A DNA stretch of 27,106 bases from Paramecium sonneborni. Its lineage: Eukaryota > Ciliophora > Oligohymenophorea > Peniculida > Parameciidae. The stretch's first letter is position 1, and every line of letters starts with the position of its first letter. The notes beneath the pieces were generated by a model that saw only the letters and a list, made by a program, of their open reading frames with translations, was not told the DNA's origin and searched no databases. Below, one piece after another: positions 10,644 to 21,600 of the stretch. Location: assembly GCA_905182985.1 (NCBI GenBank), contig CAJJDN010000083.1, forward strand, positions 415,789 to 442,894, given 5' to 3'. Made by a program: the position numbers and the translations under genes.

Positions 10644-12580
10644 ATTTAGTGTTGAATAAGCTATTTATTTTAATTAATTTCTTTAAGTTCTAACCTTATT
10701 TTCTATCACTATGATTGAAACTTGTATTAAATGGGTAAGAATATTTATACAATAGTTGATAATTATTAAGTTTTATAAAATTAAAAATGTTGGCTCTAAC
10801 CCTTAAAATTTATACTTTTTAACTAGATTTTTTAAGAATTCAAGTCAGAATGAAAAAACATATCCCAAAAATGAAGAGTTTTGTAATACTCATTGAACAG
10901 TTTGATTTTTGAATGGTGATTTCTATTTTTTTATAGAAGATATAATTTACTGTCTTTAATAATGAATATATGAGGAAGTTAAAATTAGAATTTGTATAGA
11001 GGTAAACAATTAATTGATTATTTTATTTTAAAAAGCATTCTGTTAGTGCTTAGCTTCAAATATTTAATAGCCTAAAAATATAGAACCTTTGTTATTTCTT
11101 AATACCTCTCTATCATTTTAAGTGAAAAATCTGGTTTTCTAATTATAGATTTAATGAGATTTAAATTTAGAATATTACAATAAATTTGATTAGACTCAAT
11201 TGAAGTGTTATATCACATATTTTTGTGTTGTCATTTTATTATTTCTCAAGCTCATATATGCATTTATCTTTTTTCGAAATATTTCATTAATTGGAGTTAT
11301 GAATAATTCAATTATTGGTTTAAAAAGATTATTTTCCATATAGTAATTTATGAATTTAAAATTAATATCTGTTTTTTAAAAACTTAATTTTTTCAGCATT
11401 CATACAGATAAAATCTAATTCTTAATTTCCTTTTATTATTTAAGTTCTCATTTGAATGAACTATTATTTAAAATTTATACATTCACCTACATTTCCTAAA
11501 TAATACTTTTTTATGACTAGTTCTCTGCTTGAAAATTGTATTATTTCTAGTTGTATTTTTGTAAGTCTTCAAAATTAATTTATAATTTTATATCATTTTT
11601 CCATTATTCTTTCTCTCTTAGAGTATTATTTTAATCTAATTTGTAAAGATAAATTTATTTGATTTGATTATCACTTTTCTTTAATGGCTTTCTAACTTAG
11701 AAATTTATTAAAAAATTCTTTTCTTTCTTTATAATAAATGTTCTAATTATTTTCTGAGCGCTGCCTATCATTTTTAAGTTTTCAGTATACAAATCTCATT
11801 AAATAATTTAATTTATATCAAGTTTATTGTCTTACTCAAATAAGGTACTATAAATATAATCTCATATTACCTATCTAATTCTTTGCATACTATTCTATTG
11901 ATCAAAATCTTATTGTATAAGTAGATTTATATTCTAATTTAACTTTGAGAATCGCTTGATATTTCTAAAAGAAATGGATAGAGGTCTTAAATTATAAGAA
12001 TTCTCTAATATTCTGTTTCCACTATTATAACCACATTTTGTAAATAATTAATTAAGCGATAGTTTCACAAGCAAACTTATTGAATGATATAATTGTCAAA
12101 AATACTCAGCATAACTATCTAACATAAATTAGTAAGTTTTATAAAAATAAACTTATAATTTTCATGAACTATCTTTTCACCTATCATATTAATCTGATTG
12201 AACTTAAATATTTAATTTAGATATTCTCCAATGTTTTCTTTACAACAGATAATCATTAATTATTCTAAAGTCTTAATTTTTTATATTTGAGTTGATTGCT
12301 TTTCACCAGTATATTTAAAACCATTCACATTTATTAAGATAGACTTTTGGTGATTATATATTTTAATCCCCACAGCAAATATTAAAAAAGTGATGTTAAT
12401 TATGTAAAACATTCGAAAAATAGGATACGCCATGTGAGTTTATACAAGAGGGCAACTAAAAAAGATTAGAAGGATGTTGAAATAAAATCTCAATAAAAAA
12501 GATATAGTTACCTTATGATTTTTATAGAATATGTTTTTCCTTTATAAACAATTTAATTTAAATAGTTTTGTGAAGTATTA
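10644..12580. other. AT-rich interval, no gene seen
   Basis: About 1.9 kb with short chance frames only. I read both strands for family motifs and found none. There are no tRNA-like cloverleaf boxes, tandem repeats or GC-rich islands. Confidence 0.45.
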
Positions 12581-12995
12581 GAATCGAATTCAATATCTAG
12601 TTTAAGATTAATATATCTTCTATAATTTAATATCTTAAATCATCAAAAAGCTTCTAGGTAATAATTAATAAAGAATTCGATCAATTGATTTGCAAACAGA
12701 AGTGCAAATACAATATATAGGTTGATATAGATAATTAATTTACTTTAATTGGCATGATAAAATTGTACCTATTTTTACATAAACTTTGGCATTTCCTATG
12801 AGAATTAGAAATTCATTAATATAATATATAATTTAATTCATGATGTCTAGTTAGTCAGAAAATGTAATATGAAAGATTTTACATTTTTTCAATCTAATTT
12901 GAACTGTACATTATTATCATCATATGGAAATAACTCTTCAAAAGCATTCTGATCGTAATTTTAAAAGATAATTAAATTTATTAATTAAATTAATT
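12581..12995 (-). pseudogene. Coding-like fragments downstream of the minus-strand kinase remnant
   Basis: The minus strand gives YDQNAFEELFPYDDNNVQFK near 12900-12960, then, in another frame, ITFSDQLDIMNQIIYYINEF and GNAKVYVKIGTILS near 12760-12880. Acidic and Gly residues suggest former coding sequence. The fragments follow the kinase remnant in the same orientation and may be its C-terminal extension, but no domain is recognised and frames change more than once. Confidence 0.35.
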
Positions 12996-12999
12996 CCTT

Positions 13000-13520
13000 T
13001 TTCTACCCCATAAATTCTATAAAAATCTTGATTCTATCATTCCAAAATTTCCTACTGAAAAATATATTAAATTTCCTTCAGTTATAAATATTTTTGCTTG
13101 TAAATAAGCTTATAATATTACTTTATTTTTAATTTATTTTTACAATCTAAATATAAACTCAATTTCAATCTTAATTTATTACATCTCCTTATATAAGCTA
13201 TCCTTTCCATGTAGCTTTTTGAACCATATTCTTCTATCCATTTTAGATGTTTAATTAATTCTAAGTTCTTCAAAACTTATGGTCTTTAGAAGTATGAAAT
13301 ATATTTAATATATTTAATTATCAAAATTGCCAATACCTCAGTATTCTTCAGAAATATAATAATTATTGTTCTTTTTTCATAACATTCAGTATTTGAACTC
13401 TTTAATCTGACTGATTTACTCAACATTTTGATATCTGGAATATCTCCAGATTTTAAATTAGCTCCTCTATAAGCTTCATATAAGATCCTTGTCCAATTAT
13501 ATCATTAACAAAAAAACATA
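13000..13520 (-). pseudogene. NEK-like Ser/Thr kinase remnant
   Basis: From 13500 downward the minus strand shows kinase landmarks in order but in shifting frames: the Gly loop NDIIGQGSY (about 13480-13509), then EAYRGANLKSGDIPDIKMLS containing the VAIK-type lysine (about 13416-13477), the hinge NNNYYISEEY followed by a TGA where Cys or Trp is usual and GIGNFD (about 13323-13370), and KIFITEGNLIYFSVGNFGM (13039-13095). The last matches the NEK-type QNIFIT-GN-IKLGDFG stretch with DFG changed to NFG (13041-13049). The HRD loop preceding it is unreadable (KVILQAYLQAK where KVIHRDLKAQN is expected). A 22-nt GT...AG segment (GTTAATG...ACAAG) overlaps the Gly loop but gives no kinase-like join. Loss of HRD and the DFG Asp means no catalysis. 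Confidence 0.6.
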
Positions 13521-13990
13521 TTTATAAATTCTTTTCTCTATCATCACCAACATATGGCAAGATATGGGATCCTGGTAAACGGGCAGCTTAAACTAAATAT
13601 TTTAAGACTTCTCTCACTCTTGGAAATCTCAATAAAATAATACTATTTCTATAAATTCTAGGACTATTTGAATACCTTTTGTATTTGATATGAAAAATTA
13701 ATCAAGAGTCAAAGTCTTTCTGTATTAATTTATTTTACAAGTCTTGTATGTATTGTTTTTAATTTATAATTACACCACCAGAAATTATTATTTTCACCAT
13801 TGCTGTAGTCATCTTGAAAAGCACATTAGCAATCCTCAGATAAAATTCAATTTTACTGTACTGTGTTAAATATTGATTGGTCCACCTATTTTAATATTGT
13901 TAATAGTACTCACATCAATCTTGTGAAACAAAAAAATAAATGAATACCCGTATTTCTTTTGCAAGAGTTGCTATTAGATTATAAATATAG
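13521..13990 (-). pseudogene. Coding-like fragments between kinase and CAP remnants
   Basis: In the same orientation and between the two recognised remnants, the minus strand gives KIEFYLRIANVLFKM and IIISGGVIINQKQYIQDLQ (about 13740-13850), RKTLTLDQFFISNTKGIQIV (about 13655-13715) and YLVQAARLPGSHILPYVG (about 13545-13600). A 33-nt GT...AG segment near 13612-13644 could be an intron. No domain is recognised. These pieces may be the C-terminal part of the CAP-domain gene or the N-terminal part of the kinase gene. Confidence 0.35.
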
Positions 13991-14940
13991 ATTTTTCTCA
14001 TTCAGAGGTAGAGTAAGATTTTATATTATTTAATTTAAATAATCAAAAGCATAATTGATAAATTTTTTATCAGAATCTTTAGATTAAGTTTTAGCAGGTG
14101 CTCCAATATACTCTTTATTGCTTCAAAGCACTTTTATTTTTGGAGCTCCTTCTTATTATTATTTTTAGTTTTCAACAGCAACTATACCAACTTGGTATTC
14201 AAATGCATCTGCAAATCAAAAACATAGTATGATTTGAATTATTTATGATCACGATAAAAAATTCCTATAGCTTCAAACTCTCCTTTAAAACAATGCCTTC
14301 ATGATGTCACTCCATGATCAATTATCAATCGTATTATAATATTTAAATTGTATTATAAAAATAATTTTATGAAGTCAAAATATATATTTATACCATCTTC
14401 TCTGCCTATTAACCATAATTGATATTTTTTCCTACAGTCATTCACCATATCTTTCTATTCTACCACTCATTGATGATCCATTTCTACCAGTATGACCTGT
14501 AACACTTTTTAGTACTGATCTCTTACATGATTTCTGGCTGCATATCCTAAACCTTTGCTTCAAATCAATACTCAATACATATACAGGCTTTTAATTCTAT
14601 AAGAATGATATACATTCTGATATTCATATAGGATAAATTAAACCATTAACAACTTTAAGTCTTCATTTGTTTACAAAGGAATTTCTCCTTGTTTATAAAT
14701 AGCATTTCCAATCTATTCTATTTCTTCTTTTATTTATTTAGCAGCTATCTTGAAATCCTCTAAATAATCATAATTATCTTCTCTCTCTCTTTCTTATTAT
14801 TTTTTTGTTTGAATCTTCAGATAAAGCAGCCTCAAAGTATAATTTTATACACTAAATATTACTTCAATATATTTCCTTACTGTTTTATCTAAATCACTAA
14901 TTCCTCATTCCCAAGAACAGTTTCTAACTTATTGAAATCA
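13990..14940 (-). pseudogene. CAP/SCP (PR-1-like) domain protein remnant
   Basis: The minus strand reads in order: a helical stretch DFKIAAKQIKEEIEQIG (near 14710-14760); SKGLGYAARNHVRDQ (14517-14561), the family's L.WS.GL..AARNHV.DQ helix; VTGHTGRNGSSMSGRIERYG (about 14443-14503), the signature TGHTGSDGSSMSDRIERYG in a different frame; then NIIIRLIIDHGVTS-RHCF and FEAIGIFYRDH (about 14240-14343), matching QLIIDDGVPSRGHR...F...GI..G.H. In-frame TGAs occur at 14560-14562 (expected Trp of LQWS) and 14299-14301. A stretch of about 48 nt interrupts the ENI...IIIRLI join. CAP proteins are secreted and bind sterols or lipids in several systems. With two frame changes and several TGAs this copy is dead. 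A tail (QVGIVAVENQKQQQEGAPKI) continues to about 13990. Confidence 0.8.
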
Positions 14941-15586
14941 ATTTCAGAAAACAAAGCAGATAATCTTTAATGATCAAATTCTTCTGATCTCACTTATAAT
15001 ACACTACATCTAATTTATTAAGAGTAAATCCTAAGTAAATATACTATAATACCTAAATACTTTCATCATTTATAAACTATTTAAAACATGAAATTACATA
15101 ACTTATATATAATTTTATTTAAAAATTTATTGTTCTTCCTTTGAATCTTCTCTATAATAAGTATTAATTTATATAAACTTATTAAACTATCTTAACTAAT
15201 TCATTTCCATAATTTCCTAAATGTATTCTTGCTAAAATAATACAAGTATTCTAAATAGTGTCTTTTTCCTTCTTTAGTTTTTATACCTACAATTACTTAA
15301 AATACGTACAATCTCATCTAATTGATATAAATAGTAATATTTACTTTTAATTCTATTTAAAAAAATTTTATATAACAAATTGCAAATTTGAATAAATAGA
15401 TTTCTCCTTCGCAAAACGATATTATCTCATAATTTTGAAAAGCATTGCGAATTTAAATTGAGCTAAATATATTTTCAAGAACCATTTCGCTAGTATAGTT
15501 TAGTTTCTAATTTAATTGCTTTAAGATTATTATATAGAGTAGGTAGAATTCTCTATAGATTCTCTTCAAAAATCTTTATTCTCTAT
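14941..15586. other. AT-rich interval, no gene seen
   Basis: Upstream of the CAP remnant the minus strand carries several TGA codons in all frames and no recognisable signal peptide or start. The plus strand shows only short openings. Confidence 0.45.
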
Positions 15587-16155
15587 TCAATTTATCTAGT
15601 AAAAAATTTAATCTATAGGAATATACTGTATCATTTTAAAATACACTAAGGAAATGATATAAATATAATAGATTGACTAAAGCTTAGAAACAATCATACT
15701 CTTGTATTTGTTTAATAAGAACAACTGCAATATCAACTAAATCTGGTTTGTATCGAAAATATTTTCTATAATTACTGAAGGCATGCAATATATTTGAGAA
15801 TTCTTTGCTTTAATTTCAGTAATATCTTAAATGCTTGTAGTTTTTCTTACAAAAATACTATAGAGTACTTCTCTCATTTTAATATTATTACCAATAATTG
15901 GCCATAGAGTTGTCTTGTATATTACTACTGTTATTAATTTCAGTTAAATTGTTATAATGTTAATTTTATATTTGCTATCTATTTGAATAGGATTAAATGA
16001 GATAGTTTTTTTAAGGAGAAAGACATAGACTTTCTTATAATTTAAAGGTATATTTGTTCTATAATCCCAAAGAGGATGCCAAATATTATTCTTAATCATA
16101 ATTTCATTTTCATGCAAAATCATGTACATCAAATATTTATCTAGTTCAAATTTTC
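15587..16155 (-). pseudogene. Unrecognised long open fragment
   Basis: A single minus-strand frame of about 189 codons is free of TGA from 16155 to the stop at 15587-15589. It contains DKYLMYMILHENEIMIKN, IWHPLWDYRTNIPLNYKKV, MREVLYSIFVRKTTSIQ and NSQIYCMPSVIIENIF. The Trp, Pro, Gly and acidic content in the first two thirds is coding-like; the end is Ile/Tyr-rich. A related-looking stretch just upstream (IMVIEPRFLLQVIKIF, about 16180-16235) lies in another frame. No family is recognised and no start codon is evident, so a decayed or intron-split gene is the best description. Confidence 0.4.
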
Positions 16156-16369
16156 ATTTTTATAAATCATCTTCCCTTCAATACCACAGTGAAATATTTT
16201 AATTACTTGAAGCAGAAATCTAGGCTCTATCACCATTATTTTAGTATTATCTCTCCTATCTGAATATTAACATTTTTATGTTTACTTGATAGCATCTGAA
16301 CTATACTCTATCGTCTAAATATGTAAATTGAAATACTCTATATTATCATGATAGAATTAATATTATTAT

Positions 16370-16545
16370 CAAATCTTCATCGACTATAGATAACAATATA
16401 AGATAGTTACTATGTATTAGATAATCAGAATCAAATAATCAAAATATACTCCAGTTTCACTGCCAGCATTTTCCATTATTATGTCAGCACAAGATCTAAG
16501 TGCCATAAATGATAATATTTCTTCCACATTATTTTTTATATTCTT
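16370..16545 (-). pseudogene. Coding-like fragment, unrecognised
   Basis: The minus strand reads VEEILSFMALRSCADIIMEN and AGSETGVYFDYLI before TGA near 16380. The Cys, Gly and acidic content stands out from the surrounding AT-rich DNA. Farther upstream (about 16780-16930) FQIDIQDIFGYARCTSILQQ also looks coding. Together with 15587-16155 these may be exons of one decayed helical-repeat protein, but that is a guess. Confidence 0.35.
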
Positions 16546-18061
16546 TTTTGGTTCATCTTTTAATGACTTTGATTAAATATAATGAAAGTGTCTGTATTGG
16601 TGTCAATTTTGTGTATAATTTTATGAGATCTTCTGTATATCTTGTATATCTGATAATGAGATGTAATATTATTTAAGAATACATAAATTTAATATTATAA
16701 ATATTTTAGTAGGTCACTTCCGATCGTATTTCAAAAATACTTTCTCAGCTAGACCCATTATTGTTAATATCTAAATATCATCACGAATTTAACAAGCTTG
16801 TAATATGTAGTCTATTGCTAGTATTATTATAAAATACTTGTACATCTGGCATATCCAAATATATCTTATATATCAATTTAGAACTAGTAGATTAAAGCAT
16901 AATTTTCTGCTACTATTTAACATAATTATATTTACATTTGGTAAGAGATTGATTGTAGTAAAGCGTAGTTAATGGGATGATTTTTAATAAACTTAATAAC
17001 AATACCATTTGATATATCAATGATTATAGACTTGTGTTATTTCAATAATCATTAAACTATTCTTTACAGAAATGGATAAACTCGAAACAATATATTATTT
17101 AAAGGATAGTTCTTTTAGGAACTACTAGTGGTTATTACAGGTATTCTCATTAGCATTGATTATTATTAAATATAGATTATTTTGAATAATTATCCTATTA
17201 GCAAGGTATTTATATTGTTAAGATATTTAATTAATGTTAATAGTTAATAATTCACTCAGTAGTTATAACAGTACTTTTAAGGCGATTATCCTTTGTTGAA
17301 TATAATAACTATATTATATTATATTTGACTAACTCATTATGATAATAAGATAATACATAATTAACAAAAGAATTTCTTTGTGAGATATACAAAAGATTAA
17401 TAATTATGAAAAAGATACTATTAGGAATATTTTGTTTATTCAAAAATAGAATATATTTGTTTTCTCCACTGGAATCAAATTTGAGTATGGCACAATGTTA
17501 GATTTTATATAAAAATGATGAATCTGTAGAATCAAATTGTCTGAATTTGTTCCTTCATTATCATATATCTAAGGTTAATAAATATTTCATTAGGCAAGTT
17601 AATATCAATATCTGTAGTTAATATCCATGGAAGAATATAAACCCACATAATATATTTTTAATAGTCTGCTATCAAAAGGATTATATTATTACAAGCAGGA
17701 TCTTTTAACTAGTAAAAATATAAGGAAAGTAAACACGGATCTTGGTAAAATAAACTGCTCACAAACAACAATTGAACTATATTTAAAAGAAGAATCAAAG
17801 AGTCTCAAAAAAAAATGCAACTAAAAATTTAGTCAAAAATTTAAATTTAATTAATTTGTTCCTAATATATAGGAAATCTAATTTGTTCGCCCTAATAATC
17901 ACAAGAGATAAAACAAACTGAAAATCACTAGAGCATATTTTTGTGAAAAAATTCATTCTGTATATTCGAAATGTTTTTGAGAATCAGTTTCATGTAAAAA
18001 ATATTACTTGATAACATTAGCAAAATATATTAGAAAAAAATCTACAATCAAAAAATGGTAA
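16546..18061. other. AT-rich interval, no gene seen
   Basis: Apart from the coding-like minus-strand patch near 16780-16930 noted with the previous fragment, I see nothing that can be called. There is no RNA gene or tandem repeat. Confidence 0.45.
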
Positions 18062-18170
18062 TTTTTTTGGGTTGGGTTTGGGTTTGGTAAAGCCTACATG
18101 TAATTATAAAAATAATTATATTCCAAGTACGGTTGGGGCTCTCCCAAGTGGTTCCCCAAACTTCCCCAAG
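18062..18170 (+). repeat. Interstitial telomere-like G-rich and C-rich tracts, head to head
   Basis: At 18069-18087 the plus strand reads GGG-TT-GGG-TTT-GGG-TTT-GG, which fits the mixed GGGGTT/GGGTTT telomere repeat known from Paramecium. About 65 nt later come GGTTGGGG (18131-18138), CTCCCAAG and CCCCAAA plus CCCCAAG (18154-18170), the opposite strand type. G-rich then C-rich on one strand is the orientation of two chromosome ends joined tail to tail. TTGGGG at 18133-18138 can also pair with CCCCAA at 18154-18159, so a hairpin element is an alternative reading. This is the most GC-rich patch of the interval. Confidence 0.55.
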
Positions 18171-18206
18171 CTTTTTTAAAAAGTAAAGGCAACTTTTTTG
18201 CCACTT

Positions 18207-18336
18207 TTTTCCTTATGTTTTTATTGAAAAATAAAAGCAATGGCCAGGGTCTAAAAGCACCTAGGTATTTTCCTTAACGTTTTTGAGTGAAATTAACAAT
18301 TTTTAACCAATGTTCGTAACTTTTTCATAAGGAAAA
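18207..18336. repeat. Spaced inverted repeat
   Basis: TTTTCCTTATG at 18207-18217 is the exact reverse complement of CATAAGGAAAA at 18326-18336, with about 108 nt between. A second, imperfect hairpin (AAAGGCAAC...TTGCCACTTTTTT, about 18180-18210) lies just upstream. Together with the telomere-like tracts these mark a compact structured patch of about 280 bp. Whether it is a small mobile element or a transcript-forming hairpin cannot be decided here. Confidence 0.5.
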
Positions 18337-18690
18337 TTTTAGAAATTAATGTATATGACTTTATGTTGAAAGAATTTTAATTTAAAATTTGATTTTAATT
18401 AAGATTCAGAAAAACAATTTTGAAAACTTGAACAGGAATCTTGGCTTGTTAGATTTATATATAATGTTCTTTATATTTTATTTATATTTAATTTCATTAT
18501 TTGTGATACATAATATTTAACTAATCATAATAAATCCCTTTAAGACATAAAATTGAATCCTCTATTCCATATTGTAAAACTAAATATATAAAAACCATTT
18601 TATGTAATTAAATTTATATTATAATTATGGTATCACAGTCAATTTTTTAATCTCTATAATTTCTAAATACCAAATATTAATATTTTCCAT
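18337..18690. other. Downstream flank of the right-hand gene
   Basis: An AT-rich 3' flank of the minus-strand giant gene, with no coding or repeat signal. It presumably contains that gene's 3' UTR. No distinct terminator or polyadenylation motif can be singled out in this composition. Confidence 0.5.
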
Positions 18691-21600
18691 TCAAGGACTA
18701 ATCAATTTATTCATTTCTACATCTACTATAGTCTATGGATACCTGATAGTTTATATGGAACTAATCAATGAAATAAATTGCCTATTTATATTTGTTTATT
18801 ACTTTTGATGTCCTCTTTAAGCCTTTGATAATGATTTTAAATGATAACGTATTTTTGTATAATTATTTTTCAGAAGTTATTTTCTTGAATTTAATTTTTT
18901 GAGTTAATTGTTCAAATATTTAGTAAGAAAAAAATTTGGCATTAAAAATCTAGAAATTTTGTATATTAATCCTACAAAAGGTATTTTATATTTCTTAAAA
19001 TAAACTGTAAAAATTTGAATGATAAATGGGTAACATAATCTTATACAAAGTAACACAATACAAATTTATAAAAGTATTGATAAATTTGAGTTATTTTCTT
19101 ATTCACTTACATAATTAGCTCCAGCAATGAATATAGTTATTGAGCAAATTTATCCTGTTTGAATATCTAAAAAGTTTAAACTTGAAATTATATATGGTTT
19201 CTGTTTTACTGCTGCTAATTAATAAACTAGTAAACACAATCCTAAAAGGGAGGCTTTTAAAAAAATATCGCTTTCAAAATATGTCAAGATTATAATGATA
19301 ATAGTTTTTTTTGATAATTTAATTGATTCCCAATAATAATTTTCACTGTTATATTCATTAAATAAATAGCAAATATGTCTTCTGAGTTTTATTTTATCCA
19401 ATTATTATCTATTAATGTATAATATAAAAAATAAAGAGAAAGGGATAAAAAGACCAAAAATTCCTAAACCTGGAATAGCAAAATAAATAATCCATGAAAT
19501 ATGATTAATAGTTCCATATAGAAGAGATACATCTCCTTGTATATATGAAATTTATGAAATCAATCTATTAGAAATTATGGAACTAAACCTAAATAATAAT
19601 ATATTTTATTACTATTTAATTAAAGCAGCATAATTTGATACATATAAATATAACAAGATATTAGAAGTGATACTTTTATTCAATTTCTATTTCCTACATT
19701 TAGCATAAATAGCAAATCCAATCCAAATTATTAAAAGTTGAATTATTATCAATATCATCATAAATATTAATCTTAAATAGATTAATTCTACATTTTAGAT
19801 TTAAGATAAATAACAATCCAAATTATAAGCCATAAAATATGATGTATTACTTGTTTATTCAATAAAATTAAATGAAATAGAATAAGTGATATTAAAATTA
19901 AAAACCACTGAAAAAATCCACAAATAGTTAAGTAACATTTTAATAAGAATACTTTCATGATCTATAATATTAATAATCAATTACTTTAATTTAATTTAAA
20001 TATTATTTTACTATACTTTTATCCAATTTTAAGAGATGAAAACAACTTATTTGATATTTCAATACTTCTTAAAGTGATTAAAATTGAAAATAATGCCCTA
20101 AATATTAATTAATTTAATAAAATACCAAATTGAAGTAAATATAAATGTTATCATACTTTTCCAAATTTGATTACATTCTAAACATTTAAAATCTCCTAAA
20201 TTCTTATAAAATTACCCATCCCCTCTTAAATTAAAATGATCACACTCTTCACATAATCCTCCTAAATGACCTATATTACATAAATTAATTCCAACATCCC
20301 ATCCACCAATACAAAATGAAGGATTCTTAAAACAACTTTCTGTATAATCTGAAAGGTGATTTGGTCTCCAAAATCCTGGTAACAATTTAATTTAATTTGA
20401 TGATATATTTTCAAATTTTTATTTGTCAAATATTGAACATTTTGTAGAGTTATAAGTTACAGTATAAAATCCTTAATTTGATTAGCAAATCTAACAACCT
20501 CTATCTATATAGAATTCTCCTAACTAACATTTAAGAGTTTTAGCATATATTAGATGCTATAACTTTTAACCATTCAATTAAAAATCACAATTTAATTCTA
20601 TTTATAATATTTATAAATCTGAATTATAAGGATCTAAACTAAAAGAGAGAGAACTTAAATCAAAACCTTATTAATTTTGATCTAATTCTAAATTGTATAT
20701 TCTATCTTCTAATGTACTTTTATTATTTTTATACAAAATGGTTGTATTCACATAACAAGATAAATTATTTAAACCTTCCAATTTTTCATTATATCGATTT
20801 TTAAATTATATTAACATACTTTCGATATAATTTAGAAATATTTATTTTTTTGGAACATATATTTTATAATTACTAATCTTTTAATTACTTGGAATTATTA
20901 ATTATTTTGTTTTTAATATCTATCCTTATTCAATAATATTATACTGTTTAATATTTGAAATTGATATAGTATTATTTCCTATATTAATTTTTTCAGACCT
21001 CATTTCTTTATTATTAATAAAAAGACTTAGATAAGTTGGATTCTCAACTAAATTGTTTGCATAAATTTCAGCTTAATTAAAAAGAAAAAAGCATTATGAA
21101 AGGTTATCTTTGTTTTTTAGATTTTATCTTGTTAAATAAATACCTCCTCCTACTTTAGCTTTATTTAAGATCAAAATAGATTAGGTTATTTTAAATTCAT
21201 TTTTATCAATATCAGCATATATACCTCCTCCTGCTTAACTTACTATATTACCAATTATTTTGCATTTACTTAAAAATAAGGTTATATTTTCAGCATTTAT
21301 TGCACCTCCCTTACTGCCATTATTTTAAATAAAATCAGAATATTATATAGAGACTTTTTTTTTACTATTCTAGGAATTACTCTAAAAATTCAAGCAGCCA
21401 TTCTCTTTGATTTAATTATAAATACACAAAAGCTCGTAAATTTTTACATAATAAAATTAATTCAGATCAAAAAATAAAATTCCTTTCGAAGTACTTAAAC
21501 AATTATTTTATATTAACTTAATTTAATTTAATATAAACCTAGCCTAATTGTTTGAACTTATAAATTTGATTAATGGATAACCTATCTTAATTGATTAATC

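Noticed and set aside
18062..18350. A structural RNA gene in the GC-rich patch
   Set aside because: No tRNA, rRNA, snRNA or SRP signature was found; the GC content is explained by the telomere-like G and C tracts.
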